Of a stretch of DNA of 43,764 bases, positions 23,197-31,328 are shown in pieces; within the stretch, counting starts at the first letter, position 1; every line of letters begins with the position of its first letter. The notes beneath the pieces are model-generated. The model made no database searches. It was not told where the DNA came from and worked only from the letters and a program-made list of their open reading frames with translations. The position numbers were made by a program, and so were the translations under genes. The DNA is from Candidatus Paceibacterota bacterium (GTDB lineage: Bacteria; Patescibacteriota; Minisyncoccia; Minisyncoccales; GWA2-38-27), in assembly GCA_028697015.1 (NCBI GenBank), contig JAQVFW010000004.1, positions 1-43,764 of the forward strand, in the 5' to 3' direction.

Positions 23197-24219
23197 ATGA
23201 AATCGCCAATTATAGAAGTTGCTAAAAAAGCTTGTCCTGCCGTTATAACTATTGTAATTTCAAAAGACCTTCCAAAGGTGGAAGGTTTTTATATGCTTCC
23301 TTTTGGAGAAAAAGAGTATATTATGCCTAAAATTAAGGATGGTAAGACAGAAATGCAAAAAATAGGAGGAGGATCGGCTTTTATTGTTTCTCCGGACGGA
23401 TATGTCCTTACTTCCTGCCATGTTGTTGAAGATAATGAAGCCGAATATACCGCATTACTTGAACCGAGTGAAAAATATATTGCAAGAGTTCTTGCGAGAG
23501 ACCCGATAAACGATGTTGCCATTTTAAAAATAGAAGAAAAAAATCTTCCTTATTTGGAACTCGGGGATTCTGATAAAGTTGAGCTTGGAGAAGACGTTGT
23601 TGCCATAGGAAACGCTCTTGGAGAGTTTCATGACACCTTAAGTTCCGGAATTGTTTCTGGTCTTTCAAGGTTTATAAGGCCTTTTAATAATTTTAGTGGC
23701 CAAACAGAGAATTTAAGGGGGCTTATTCAAACCGATGCGGCTATAAATCCAGGAAATTCAGGAGGTCCTCTTGTTAATATGGAATCAGAAGTAATAGGAA
23801 TAAATACAGCTGCTATTGTTGGCGCCCAGAACATGGGTTTTGCAATACCCATTAACTATGCCAAAAAGGACTTAAAAGAGGTTATGATGTACGGAAAGAT
23901 GAAAGTTCCTTTTCTTGGAATAAAATATATTATTATAAATAAGGAAATAGCCGAGAAAAACAACTTGCCGGTTGATTATGGCGCCCTTATAATAAGAGAA
24001 CGATTAGGAGATCCTGCGGTAATAAAAAATTCAGCGGCCCAAAAAGCCGGGCTTAAGGAATTTGATATTGTACTTAACATTGGAGAGGAAAAGATTGATG
24101 TCGATAATCCGCTTTCAAGGATAATCAGCAATTACAATATCGGAGACAAGGCCGAGCTTCTATTTTTAAGAGACGGCAAAAAGATAAAAACAAAAATAGA
24201 ACTTAAGGAGAAGATATAA
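23197..24219 (+). CDS. HtrA/DegP-like serine protease with PDZ domain
   Basis: The 340-residue protein has a trypsin-like protease domain with the catalytic triad His75 (SCHVV), Asp106 (DPINDVAIL) and Ser188 (NPGNSGGP), followed by a C-terminal PDZ domain (about 235-335, with AAQKAGLKEFDIVLNIG). HtrA proteases act in protein quality control, usually in the cell envelope. Unusually, no signal peptide or membrane anchor is visible: the sequence begins MKSPIIEVAKKACPAVITIV, directly at the protease fold. It may act inside the cell, or the N-terminus may be exported by an unrecognised route. It is monocistronic with its own promoter and terminator. Confidence 0.9.
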   Translation: MKSPIIEVAKKACPAVITIVISKDLPKVEGFYMLPFGEKEYIMPKIKDGKTEMQKIGGGSAFIVSPDGYVLTSCHVVEDNEAEYTALLEPSEKYIARVLARDPINDVAILKIEEKNLPYLELGDSDKVELGEDVVAIGNALGEFHDTLSSGIVSGLSRFIRPFNNFSGQTENLRGLIQTDAAINPGNSGGPLVNMESEVIGINTAAIVGAQNMGFAIPINYAKKDLKEVMMYGKMKVPFLGIKYIIINKEIAEKNNLPVDYGALIIRERLGDPAVIKNSAAQKAGLKEFDIVLNIGEEKIDVDNPLSRIISNYNIGDKAELLFLRDGKKIKTKIELKEKI

Positions 24220-24244
24220 AAAAAGGGGAAATGCCCCTTTTTTT
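24218..24244 (+). terminator. terminator after the HtrA-like gene
   Basis: AAAAGGGG (24221-24228) pairs with CCCCTTTT (24234-24241) over a 5-nt loop, with further T residues. Flanking A and T runs could also stop transcription from the other strand. Confidence 0.8.
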
Positions 24245-24251
24245 AGTATAC

Positions 24252-24404
24252 CTAATTCAAATAATCAAAATAATAAGGAGCGCCGTATCTTATTTCCAAT
24301 ATCTCCTTATACCTTAAAATAATAAAAAAAGAGAACAGCAATCCTACTAAGAAAATAACAATAGCTGCTACTATTATTGGGACTTTTCTGTTTAAGTTTA
24401 TCAT
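24252..24404 (-). CDS. 50-residue single-span membrane protein
   Basis: ATG at 24404 to TAG at 24252 encodes 50 residues: a basic start (MINLNRKVP), one clear membrane helix (IIVAAIVIFLVGLLFSFFII) and a tyrosine-rich tail ending YYFDYLN. The positive-inside charge pattern and helix length look like a real small membrane protein. There is no strong ribosome binding site and I recognise no family. It sits between the HtrA-like gene and tRNA-His on the opposite strand from the protease. Confidence 0.5.
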   Translation of the reverse strand: MINLNRKVPIIVAAIVIFLVGLLFSFFIILRYKEILEIRYGAPYYFDYLN

Positions 24405-24422
24405 TTATAAGATTATTTAGTG

Positions 24423-24496
24423 GGTGACCGACGCGACTCGAACGCGCAACCACTTCGGCCACAGCGAAGTGCTCTGCCAATTGAGCTACGGTCACC
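24423..24496 (-). tRNA. tRNA-His (GTG)
   Basis: Has the extra G-1 opposite C73 expected for tRNA-His, acceptor GTGACCG/CGGTCAC, anticodon stem CTTCG/CGAAG with loop CTGTGGC (anticodon GTG) and T arm TTCGAGT. A complete CCA is not encoded. Confidence 0.93.
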
Positions 24497-24569
24497 ATTG
24501 TAAAAGGCATTCTACCTTAATTTTGCTTCTAAATCAAGAATTTTATTTTCTATTTCAGTATTTTTTTAC

Positions 24570-24606
24570 AAAAAAATCCCAAGCAGGTTAATGCCTGCAA
24601 GGGATT
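24570..24606 (-). terminator. terminator of the amino acid kinase-like gene
   Basis: On the minus strand AATCCC-TT-GCAGG pairs with CCTGC-TT-GGGATT (24575-24606), followed by a T run. Confidence 0.8.
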
Positions 24607-24614
24607 ATTAAATC

Positions 24615-25079
24615 TTATTTGAACGATATTATTTGAATTTTGGGATACCGAGAAAAAAGAGATTTCTTTTTTTCTTCTCTTTCTTTTGTTGTAACAATAT
24701 ACAAAACATCAAATCCGTGATAAGCGGAAAGAATGAACTGGTCCCCATTAACGTGGCAAAGGACAGTGCCGATGTTTATTACTGGTATTACAACGCTGGC
24801 GTGGACGCCCAAATTAGCTAGACGGTCTTGAACCTCTGCCTGGTTTTTTTCCAGTATATTTCTTGCCAACTGCCTTTCTTCTAATTTTTTTGTTTCTCGG
24901 CCTAACGGACCAAATTCTCCGATCGGAAAGCCGGCTGTTGTGAAAGCTTCGTTAATTTGCGTTCCTCCTCCTACACAAACAACTACAAAATATTTTTGAC
25001 TCAGTTCTTTAATCCAATGCAACACATCAATATTAATCGTGTCACCTGACATTTTAATAAGACAATTTTTTCTTGACAT
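24615..25079 (-). CDS. short amino acid kinase-fold protein
   Basis: From ATG 25079 (MSRKNCLIKMSGD; another ATG at 25091 is possible) the protein has 154 residues. The start LIKMSGDTI followed by VVVCVGGGTQINEAF resembles the amino acid kinase superfamily (UMP kinase, acetylglutamate kinase, aspartokinase), in particular the N-terminal nucleotide/phosphate-binding part. Real members have about 230-300 residues, so the C-terminal ATP-binding half is reduced or missing. The C-terminus instead has a region reading SAYHGFDVLYIVTTKEREEK. Function unknown. It has its own terminator and stands alone between tRNA-His and tRNA-Arg. Confidence 0.6.
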   Translation of the reverse strand: MSRKNCLIKMSGDTINIDVLHWIKELSQKYFVVVCVGGGTQINEAFTTAGFPIGEFGPLGRETKKLEERQLARNILEKNQAEVQDRLANLGVHASVVIPVINIGTVLCHVNGDQFILSAYHGFDVLYIVTTKEREEKKKSLFSRYPKIQIISFK

Positions 25080-25209
25080 TCGGTTTCTCATTTTCAAAAT
25101 TTCAAAGATCTGGCTTTCAATCTAGCTTAAGATAATAAAAAAATCAAGATTGAAAAGAGAAATAGGAAAAGTATTTCGTGCTTTTTTTAGGAAATGCTTT
25201 TAATTCTAG

Positions 25210-25283
25210 TGCTCTCGGCAGGACTCGAACCTGCACTCTTTTCCTTAGAAGGGAATTGCTTTATCCAATTAAGCTACGAGAGC
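25210..25283 (-). tRNA. tRNA-Arg (TCT)
   Basis: Acceptor GCTCTCG/CGAGAGC, anticodon loop CTTCTAA (anticodon TCT), T arm GCAGG-TTCGAGT-CCTGC, discriminator A, no encoded CCA. The outermost anticodon-stem pair looks mismatched (A-A). Confidence 0.9.
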
Positions 25284-25338
25284 GGATTTTCTATTCTAAA
25301 ACAAAAAACCGTTTAGTCAACCTTAAAAAGCGATTTGT

Positions 25339-25770
25339 TTATAATTTAAAGAATAAAGAAAAACTTTCTGAATTAATCCAGCTTGAGGGAGGAATATATA
25401 TATCCTTTATTCTTTCCTCTTTTCTTAGATTATTTAAAAAAAGAAAAAGTGTTTCTGTGTCAGGAGAAAAACCGTATATAGAAAAAGAAAAATTCTCATC
25501 TTCAAAATTAGATTTGCTAATTGAAAAATCGTTGATAATTATTCCTTCTGGGGCTATTTCATATATTCTTTTAATAAAATTCTCGTTACTTGGAATATTT
25601 TCTGTTTTTTTTGTAAATTTTATTTCTTGATTATCCGGAATGTATTCTTTTTTTTCAAATTTTCCTCTAGCAAAAAGAAGAGCAAAACTAAGAAAGGCAA
25701 TAAGCAAAAAAAGAAGAAAAATAGAAAGAATTATTCTTTTTTTTTCTTTTTCTAAAGAGGAATTTTTCAT
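25339..25770 (-). CDS. single-span membrane protein, possibly PilN-like
   Basis: The 143-residue protein has a basic N-terminus, one membrane helix (about 12-34) and a ~100-residue outer domain. The pattern APEGIIINDFSISK, then FSFSIYGFSPDTETLFLFL and a final KDIYIPPSSW, resembles the periplasmic domain of PilN/GspL-type pilus assembly proteins. No other pilus gene is in the window, so this is a weak call. It lies 26 bp downstream of the histidine kinase gene on the same strand. Confidence 0.45.
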   Translation of the reverse strand: MKNSSLEKEKKRIILSIFLLFLLIAFLSFALLFARGKFEKKEYIPDNQEIKFTKKTENIPSNENFIKRIYEIAPEGIIINDFSISKSNFEDENFSFSIYGFSPDTETLFLFLNNLRKEERIKDIYIPPSSWINSESFSLFFKL

Positions 25771-25796
25771 ATTCTTTTAAAAGGGGAAAATTTTAT

Positions 25797-26711
25797 CTAC
25801 TTTTTTATCGGTAAATAAAAGTAAAAAGTTGTTCCTTTTTCTTCTTCTGACTTAAACCAAATCTTCCCTTTTTCATTTTCAATAATGGATTTGGCGATAA
25901 AAAGGCCAAGTCCGGTTCCTTTTTCTTTCCTTTTTTGGGAATTTTTCGATCTGAAAAACTTTTCAAATATGTTTTTTTGGTCTTCTTTGGGAATTCCAAA
26001 TCCAGAATCTTCTATTTTAAAATATACTTTGCCGTTTTTCTTGGTAATTGAAATATTCACTTGTCCATTTTTTTTATTATAGCAAATTGCGTTATCAAGA
26101 AGATTTTCAATAACAAGCTTTATTTGTGAAGGGTCTATAAAAACAAAAGGAATATTTTCATCTGCTTGAAGAATTATTTTCACATCAAGATTTTCGGCAA
26201 ATATTTTAAAGCGGGAAATTGCATCCTCTGTCGTTTTCTTTAGATCAACATCTTCCCTTTTTAAATTAATCTTTTCTTCCTGTATTCTAGAGGCGATAAA
26301 AAAATCTTCAACCAATTCCGTTATTCTTTCGATGTTTTCCCTTAGATTTTTAATGTATTTTTTTTGCTTTTCTATGTCGTCTTCTTCTTCTAGTATTTCA
26401 AGGGCCCACTTCAAATTAACAATAGGGGACCTTAATTGGTGAGAAACAATATTAATGAATTCTGACTTTATTTTTGAAATTTCAATAGTTTTTTCAAAGT
26501 TCTTTAAAATTACGAAGGAAACTATAAGGAGAAATATGTTTACTATTATCACAATAAGAGCGGCGAGAGTCGGCTCTTCTATATTTTTTATCGCTATAAG
26601 ATAAAGGATTATAGAGGTAAAACAGATAATTATTCCGAGTATTAGAAAAAGAAGCTGGGGGGATCTCCAAAAAGAACCGTTATCTTTTCTGTATCTTGAA
26701 TATTTTTTCAT
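25797..26711 (-). CDS. membrane sensor histidine kinase
   Basis: The 304-residue protein has two N-terminal membrane helices (about 18-40 and 47-69) with almost no external loop, then a HisKA dimerisation domain with the phosphorylated His91 (SHQLRSP) and a HATPase_c domain containing the N box (ENLLDNAICYN), G1 (DSGFGIP) and G2 (GTGLGLFIAKS). It is a complete kinase without a recognisable sensor domain. No response regulator is adjacent; the stand-alone receiver at 32706 could be a partner, which is speculation. Confidence 0.92.
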   Translation of the reverse strand: MKKYSRYRKDNGSFWRSPQLLFLILGIIICFTSIILYLIAIKNIEEPTLAALIVIIVNIFLLIVSFVILKNFEKTIEISKIKSEFINIVSHQLRSPIVNLKWALEILEEEDDIEKQKKYIKNLRENIERITELVEDFFIASRIQEEKINLKREDVDLKKTTEDAISRFKIFAENLDVKIILQADENIPFVFIDPSQIKLVIENLLDNAICYNKKNGQVNISITKKNGKVYFKIEDSGFGIPKEDQKNIFEKFFRSKNSQKRKEKGTGLGLFIAKSIIENEKGKIWFKSEEEKGTTFYFYLPIKK

Positions 26712-26785
26712 TTTTCATTTTACTTAAATCAAGTTGAATTATAGCAGATATTTTTTAAAAAGTATATGATTATTTGTGCTATTAT

Positions 26786-26814
26786 TTGATATTTTTCTCT
26801 AAAAATGATATAGA
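26786..26814 (+). promoter_or_regulatory. promoter of the tRNA-Pro/tRNA-Gly unit
   Basis: TTGATA (26786-26791) and TATAGA (26809-26814) have a 17-bp spacer; tRNA-Pro starts 37 bp after the -10 element. Confidence 0.6.
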
Positions 26815-26850
26815 TATATTGCCTTTACTAGAGTTTTTTACTTAATTTTT

Positions 26851-26921
26851 CGGGGTATAGTGCAACGGCAGCACGAGTCCTTTGGGAGGATTTAATCTCG
26901 GTTCGAATCCGAGTACCCCGA
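26851..26921 (+). tRNA. tRNA-Pro (TGG)
   Basis: Acceptor CGGGGTA/TACCCCG, D stem GTGC/GCAC, anticodon stem AGTCC/GGATT with loop TTTGGGA (anticodon TGG), T arm CTCGG-TTCGAAT-CCGAG, discriminator A, no full CCA. Confidence 0.92.
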
Positions 26922-26931
26922 CAAAGAGTCC

Positions 26932-27005
26932 GCGGGTATGGTGTAACAGCAGCACAAGACTCTTCCAAGGTCTTAGCACGGGTGCAAATCCCGTTACCCG
27001 CTCCA
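26932..27005 (+). tRNA. tRNA-Gly (TCC)
   Basis: Acceptor GCGGGTA/TACCCGC, anticodon stem AGACT/GGTCT with loop CTTCCAA (anticodon TCC), discriminator T and encoded CCA (27003-27005). The T loop reads TGCAAAT instead of the usual TTCGAAT-type sequence, a mild oddity. It is 10 bp from tRNA-Pro and probably cotranscribed. Confidence 0.9.
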
Positions 27006-27007
27006 AT

Positions 27008-27040
27008 AAAAAAGAATGGAATAAAATTCCATTCTTTTTT
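27008..27040. terminator. bidirectional terminator between tRNA-Gly and rny
   Basis: GAATGGAAT (27014-27022) pairs with ATTCCATTC (27026-27034), flanked by six A and six T residues, serving both the tRNA unit and the leftward rny gene. Confidence 0.85.
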
Positions 27041-27058
27041 AAAACTGAGCATTTTTTG

Positions 27059-28588
27059 TTATCTGGCGTATTCAACGGCTCTATTTTCCCTTATTACAGT
27101 CACTTTTATTTCTCCCGGATATTTCAGTTCTTCCTGAATTTTTTCGGCAATTTCTTTTGCCATTTTTTTTGCGGCAAAATCGGAAATTTCATTGGGTCTT
27201 ACGAAAATTCTTAATTCTCTTCCTGCTTGAATTGCGTAAGCTCTTTCTATCCCGGGAACGTCAGAGGCAATTTGTTCAAGATCTTCAAGCCGTTTAAGGT
27301 AATTTTCCAAAGTATCTTTTCTGGCGCCCGGTCTTGCTCCTGATATTTGGTCGGCTGTTTGAACTAAAATTCCTTCAAGAGATTCAGTCGGGTATTCTTC
27401 ATGGTGGGATTTCATTGCGTCTATCACTTCCTTTTCTACTCCGAACTTCTCAAGTATTTTGATTCCGATATCGACATGGGTTCCTTTTACCTGATGGTCT
27501 ATCGCTTTTCCTATGTCATGTAAAAGACCTGCTTTTTGAGCTACTTTAACGTTTCCGCCAACTTCAGATGCAAGTCCAGCGGCAAGGTGGGAAACTTCAA
27601 TCGAGTGAAGAAGAGCGTTTTGACCGTAACTTGTTCTAAACCGCAACCGTCCAACAAGATTTACGAGGCGAGGATTAAGTCCCATTATTCCGGTGTCATA
27701 TATGGCTTTTTCTCCCGCTTCTTTAACTTGCGAGGCTATTTCTTCTTCGGCTTTTTTTACCATCTCTTCTATTCTAGCCGGCTGTATTCTTCCGTCTTTT
27801 ACTAATTTTTCTAGAGCATTTTTAGCTATCTGTCTTCTTATCGGATCAAATCCCGAAATAGTGACTGCTTCAGGGGTATCGTCGACTATAATCTCGACTC
27901 CTGTAAGTTTTTCCAAAGTATTTATATTCCTTCCTTCTTTTCCTATTATTCTTCCTTTTATTTCATCAGATGGAATAGAAACAGTTGTTGTTGTTATTTC
28001 CTGAGCATGCGACATTGCGCACCTTTGGATTACCATGGTGAGAATTTCTTTCGCTCTTTTTTCCATCCTTTCTTCTCCTTCCTCTTCAAGTTTTCTTAGC
28101 CGCAACAAAAGGTCTTTTTCATATTCTTTTTCTGTTATTTCCAACAGTTCTTTTTTTGCTTCCTCTTTTGAAAGAGAAGATATTCTTTCAAGATTTGAAG
28201 ATGCTTCAAGATGGAGATTTTCCAAATTTGCCTTGATTTCTTTCAGTTTCTCAACTTTTTTGTTAAATTCTTTTTCTCGATTTTCAATATCTGTTATTTT
28301 TTCTCCCAGCAAGTTTTCTCTTTTAAGGAGAAGTCTTTCGGCTTTGAATATCTCTTTTTTTTGTTCTTCTGTTTCTCTGGCGGCTTCTTCAAGTATTGCT
28401 GATGATTTTTCTTGCGCTTTTAATAACAGCTCTTCAGTTTCTTTTTTTACTTCGGAAATTCTTTTTTTGAGAGTTGTTTCAATCTTGTCCGCTCTTTTTC
28501 TAGCGATTGATTGACGAGCGAAATATCCGAATATTGAACCTGCCGTCAAAGCCAGAAATACCGCTACAAGCAGGATTAACTGGTTCAT
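27059..28588 (-). CDS. rny: ribonuclease Y
   Basis: The 509-residue protein has the RNase Y layout: one N-terminal membrane helix (about 4-24), a long charged coiled coil to about residue 190, a KH domain with GRIIGKEGRNINTLE, and an HD domain with the metal-binding LLHDIGKAIDH. It is a membrane-bound endoribonuclease that starts mRNA decay. Length is normal. It is monocistronic between the terminator at 27008 and a 236-bp intergenic stretch holding hairpins (TTTTTGCCTTTT with AAAAGGCAAAAA near 28753-28806). Confidence 0.95.
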   Translation of the reverse strand: MNQLILLVAVFLALTAGSIFGYFARQSIARKRADKIETTLKKRISEVKKETEELLLKAQEKSSAILEEAARETEEQKKEIFKAERLLLKRENLLGEKITDIENREKEFNKKVEKLKEIKANLENLHLEASSNLERISSLSKEEAKKELLEITEKEYEKDLLLRLRKLEEEGEERMEKRAKEILTMVIQRCAMSHAQEITTTTVSIPSDEIKGRIIGKEGRNINTLEKLTGVEIIVDDTPEAVTISGFDPIRRQIAKNALEKLVKDGRIQPARIEEMVKKAEEEIASQVKEAGEKAIYDTGIMGLNPRLVNLVGRLRFRTSYGQNALLHSIEVSHLAAGLASEVGGNVKVAQKAGLLHDIGKAIDHQVKGTHVDIGIKILEKFGVEKEVIDAMKSHHEEYPTESLEGILVQTADQISGARPGARKDTLENYLKRLEDLEQIASDVPGIERAYAIQAGRELRIFVRPNEISDFAAKKMAKEIAEKIQEELKYPGEIKVTVIRENRAVEYAR

Positions 28589-28803
28589 GTTTTTAAGAGA
28601 AGAAATTGGCTATTTTCCCCGTATCGCTTTTTTCCTTTGTCGTTTCTTTTCGGTTTATTTTTGAGATTGATAATGATAGAAAGCTGTCAAAAAAACTCTA
28701 AAGAATGAAAGCGGGAACAAGGTGAGAATTAATCCAAAATCTAATAATTAATTTTTTGCCTTTTTTTTCGGGCAGAATATTTTCTATCTTTTTTAAAAGG
28801 CAA

Positions 28804-28835
28804 AAACAAAAAACAAGGATTAATCTAATCCTTTG
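28804..28835 (-). terminator. terminator overlapping the clpP stop codon
   Basis: AAGGATTA (28815-28822) and TAATCCTT (28826-28833) pair around ATC; on the minus strand the stem is followed by a T-rich run. The clpP stop codon lies in the stem and loop. Confidence 0.65.
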
Positions 28836-29409
28836 TTTTAATAACTTCATCTATTACTCCGTACTTCTTTGCTTCTTCCGCTGAAAGGTAGAAATCTCTA
28901 TCTGTGTCCTTTTCTATTTTTGAAAGAGGATTTCCGGTTTTTTTAACCAAGATTTTGCTTATCTTGTTTTTAATCTTGATAATTTGTTTCGCGGTAATTT
29001 CTATTTCTGTTGCTTGTCCGCTTACTCCTCCCATTACTTGATGAAGCAATATTTCCGAATTTGGAAGGGCAAACCTTTTTCCTTTTTCTCCGGAAGCCAG
29101 AAGAACAGCGCCCATTGAACCTGCAAGCCCGAAGCAGATTGTCACAATAGGGCATTTTACATACTGCATCGTGTCGTATATCGCAAGCCCCGCGGTTACA
29201 GATCCTCCGGGGGTGTTGATATAAAGCTGGATGTCTTTTTTGGGATCAACACTTGCCAAAAAAAGCATCTGAGCAATAACCACATTGGCCAGATTATCGT
29301 TTATCGGGCCAGCTAAAAAAACAATCCTTTCTTTTAAAAGACGCGAATATATATCGTAGGCTCTTTCTCCGTAATTTGTCTTTTCAAGTACCGTTGGAAT
29401 CAAATTCAT
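28825..29409 (-). CDS. clpP: ATP-dependent Clp protease proteolytic subunit
   Basis: The 194-residue protein is ClpP, the proteolytic chamber that works with Clp ATPases. The catalytic Ser98 is in [14 protein letters not shown], His123 in EILLHQ, and the Asp lies in the DTDRD segment (168-172). Length and start ([19 protein letters not shown]) are normal. tig lies upstream on the same strand, a frequent bacterial neighbour of clpP, suggesting a shared protein-quality unit ppa-tig-clpP. Confidence 0.95.
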   Translation of the reverse strand: MNLIPTVLEKTNYGERAYDIYSRLLKERIVFLAGPINDNLANVVIAQMLFLASVDPKKDIQLYINTPGGSVTAGLAIYDTMQYVKCPIVTICFGLAGSMGAVLLASGEKGKRFALPNSEILLHQVMGGVSGQATEIEITAKQIIKIKNKISKILVKKTGNPLSKIEKDTDRDFYLSAEEAKKYGVIDEVIKTKD

Positions 29410-29437
29410 ATTTTAATTTTTGTTTTTTTAGATAATT

Positions 29438-29495
29438 GCTCCGTTTGAAGCTGATGTTTAAAAGGAGCGACCTTGTACGAGCTTTACAAAAGCTC
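29438..29495 (-). promoter_or_regulatory. two hairpins between tig and clpP
   Basis: GAGCTTT/AAAGCTC (29479-29485 with 29489-29495) and GCTCC/GGAGC (29438-29442 with 29464-29468). Neither is followed by a T run on the minus strand, so they are more likely leader or processing structures of clpP than a terminator. Confidence 0.35.
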
Positions 29496-29503
29496 AAGAA
29501 TTA

Positions 29504-30739
29504 TTATACACAATTTTCCAAAATTTTGAAAGTTTTTTCTCTGATTAAGGATTCTTTCACATAATCTCTTATTTCTTCAGGAGTTAACTTTATCTCTTTA
29601 ACGTCTTTATAATGGCTCATTATCTTTTTTGTCTCTTCTTCCACTTCCTCTTTTGTCGCGTCAATTTTTTCTTGTTTTGCGATTTCTCTTAAGATAAGAA
29701 GACCTTTTATTTTCTTTTCGGCTTCATCGGAAAATGCTTTTTTCATTTCTGTTTCATCTTTTTTCGTCTTTTCTATATACTCTTCAAAAGAAAGATTGAA
29801 GTTTTCTTTAATCCCTTTTTTAAAGTTTTCAAAAAGAGCTTCTTCCTCTTTTTCTTTTAATGCCCCCGGGGTATCAAAGGGCGTTTCTTTAATTATTTTA
29901 TCTATTATTTCCGTTCGAACTCTTTGCAGTTCGGCTTTTTCTTTCTCTATTTTTAATCCTTCCCTTATACTTTCTTTAAAGTTTTCCAGTCCTTCAAATG
30001 CGCCAAGGGTTTTTACAAATTCGTCGGTTAAATCTGGCAGTTCCATTTTTTTAACAGAAATAAGGACAATATCAGCAAGAACTTCTTTTCCTTCTTTTGT
30101 CTTTGTTTTAATCCCTTTTTTTTCCTCTCCGTTTGACATTCCAATCAAGGCCTCTTCAAAACCGTCCATAAAGCTTCCTTGCCCCAAAACAAAGCCGTCT
30201 TTATACTTTTCTCCTCCCAAAATAGAATATTCAATTTCGACAAAATCTCCTTTTTCTGCCGGAGAATCTTTAAGTGAAAGAATTGTTCTTGATTTTTGAA
30301 CCCATTTTAAGGATTCTTCAATTTCATTTTCTTCAACGCTTATTTCTTTTTTTTCGCATTTTTTAGCTATTTCTTTATAGTCGGGCAGCTTTATCTTTGG
30401 AATAACACAGACCTTAACCTTAAACTGAAAGGGATTTCCCTTGGCAATTTTTACAATACTTGCTTCCGGTTTTGATATTATTTCAAGATTATTATCCAAA
30501 ACCGCCTCGGAAAAAGATTTTTGTATTGCCAAGTTTATCGCTTCGGACAATATTTTTTCTTCTCCTAGGTTTTCTAATATTGTTTTTTCCGGGACTTTTC
30601 CTTTTCGAAATCCATCTGCTTCAAAATCTTTTCCGATTTCAAGCAGCGCTTTTTTTTCAAACTTTTCAAATTCATCAGCAGAAAGCTCAAAGTCAATCTC
30701 AATATTTGAATCGGGTAAATTATTTATTTTCGTTTGCAT
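29504..30739 (-). CDS. tig: trigger factor
   Basis: The 411-residue protein matches trigger factor, the ribosome-bound folding chaperone. It has the N-terminal ribosome-binding domain with the signature-like region GFRKGKVPE (about 42-50), a central FKBP-type segment (about 160-240; KGDFVEIEYSILGGEKYKDG) and a helical C-terminal domain. The length is slightly below the usual 430. Its start overlaps the end of ppa by 20 bp, implying coupled translation. Confidence 0.92.
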   Translation of the reverse strand: MQTKINNLPDSNIEIDFELSADEFEKFEKKALLEIGKDFEADGFRKGKVPEKTILENLGEEKILSEAINLAIQKSFSEAVLDNNLEIISKPEASIVKIAKGNPFQFKVKVCVIPKIKLPDYKEIAKKCEKKEISVEENEIEESLKWVQKSRTILSLKDSPAEKGDFVEIEYSILGGEKYKDGFVLGQGSFMDGFEEALIGMSNGEEKKGIKTKTKEGKEVLADIVLISVKKMELPDLTDEFVKTLGAFEGLENFKESIREGLKIEKEKAELQRVRTEIIDKIIKETPFDTPGALKEKEEEALFENFKKGIKENFNLSFEEYIEKTKKDETEMKKAFSDEAEKKIKGLLILREIAKQEKIDATKEEVEEETKKIMSHYKDVKEIKLTPEEIRDYVKESLIREKTFKILENCV

Positions 30740-31265
30740 ATTTTATCACAGCTTCGTTTATTATTTCTTTTGCTTTCTGCTCGTTTTCCCATTTCTCTAT
30801 TTTAACGTGTTTGTATTTTTCTTTTTCCAGCTTTTTATAGTCGGAAAAAAAGAGTTCTATTTCATCTTTCAAGTGTTCTCCGATATCCTCTATGTTTTTA
30901 ACTTCTTTAAATCGAGGATCAACTTCTTTTGTGGGAACGGCTATTATTTTATTATCGATTCCTTTTTCGTCGCTCATAAGAAGAACTCCTATGGGGCGGG
31001 CTTTTATAAGGCATCCGGAGAAAGTTGGACGGCTCATAATCAAAACAACGTCTATTGAGTCGCCGTCTCCCGATTTTGTTCTGGGAATAAAACCGTATTC
31101 AAAAGGAAAATACATTGGCGAAAAAAGAGTTCTGTCCAGCTCAAAGTATCCGCCTTCTTCGTTATATTCATACTTATTATTTGACCCTTTTGGGATATCA
31201 ATAACGACATTTATTTCTTCAGGGGGGTTTTCTCCCGCTGGTATGTCTTTGAATAAATTTGTCAT
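30720..31265 (-). CDS. ppa: inorganic pyrophosphatase (family I)
   Basis: From ATG 31265 (MTNLFKDIPAG; a TTG at 31280 is less likely) the protein has 181 residues. It hydrolyses pyrophosphate to phosphate, driving biosynthetic reactions. The family I metal-binding motif DGDSIDVVLI (Asp-x-Asp-x-x-Asp) and the region YFPFEYGFIPRT are present. Size and motif spacing are normal. It overlaps tig by 20 bp. Confidence 0.94.
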   Translation of the reverse strand: MTNLFKDIPAGENPPEEINVVIDIPKGSNNKYEYNEEGGYFELDRTLFSPMYFPFEYGFIPRTKSGDGDSIDVVLIMSRPTFSGCLIKARPIGVLLMSDEKGIDNKIIAVPTKEVDPRFKEVKNIEDIGEHLKDEIELFFSDYKKLEKEKYKHVKIEKWENEQKAKEIINEAVIKYANENK

Positions 31266-31328
31266 ATTTTTTGAAAGCAATTCTTTAAGTTTTTAATTTT
31301 AAAAAACCGCCTTTTTTATTTTTTAAGT

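Noticed and set aside
26828-27075. Minus-strand ORFs overlapping tRNA-Pro and tRNA-Gly
   Set aside because: Typical tRNA antisense products (GFEPR-type peptides); the tRNAs explain the sequence.
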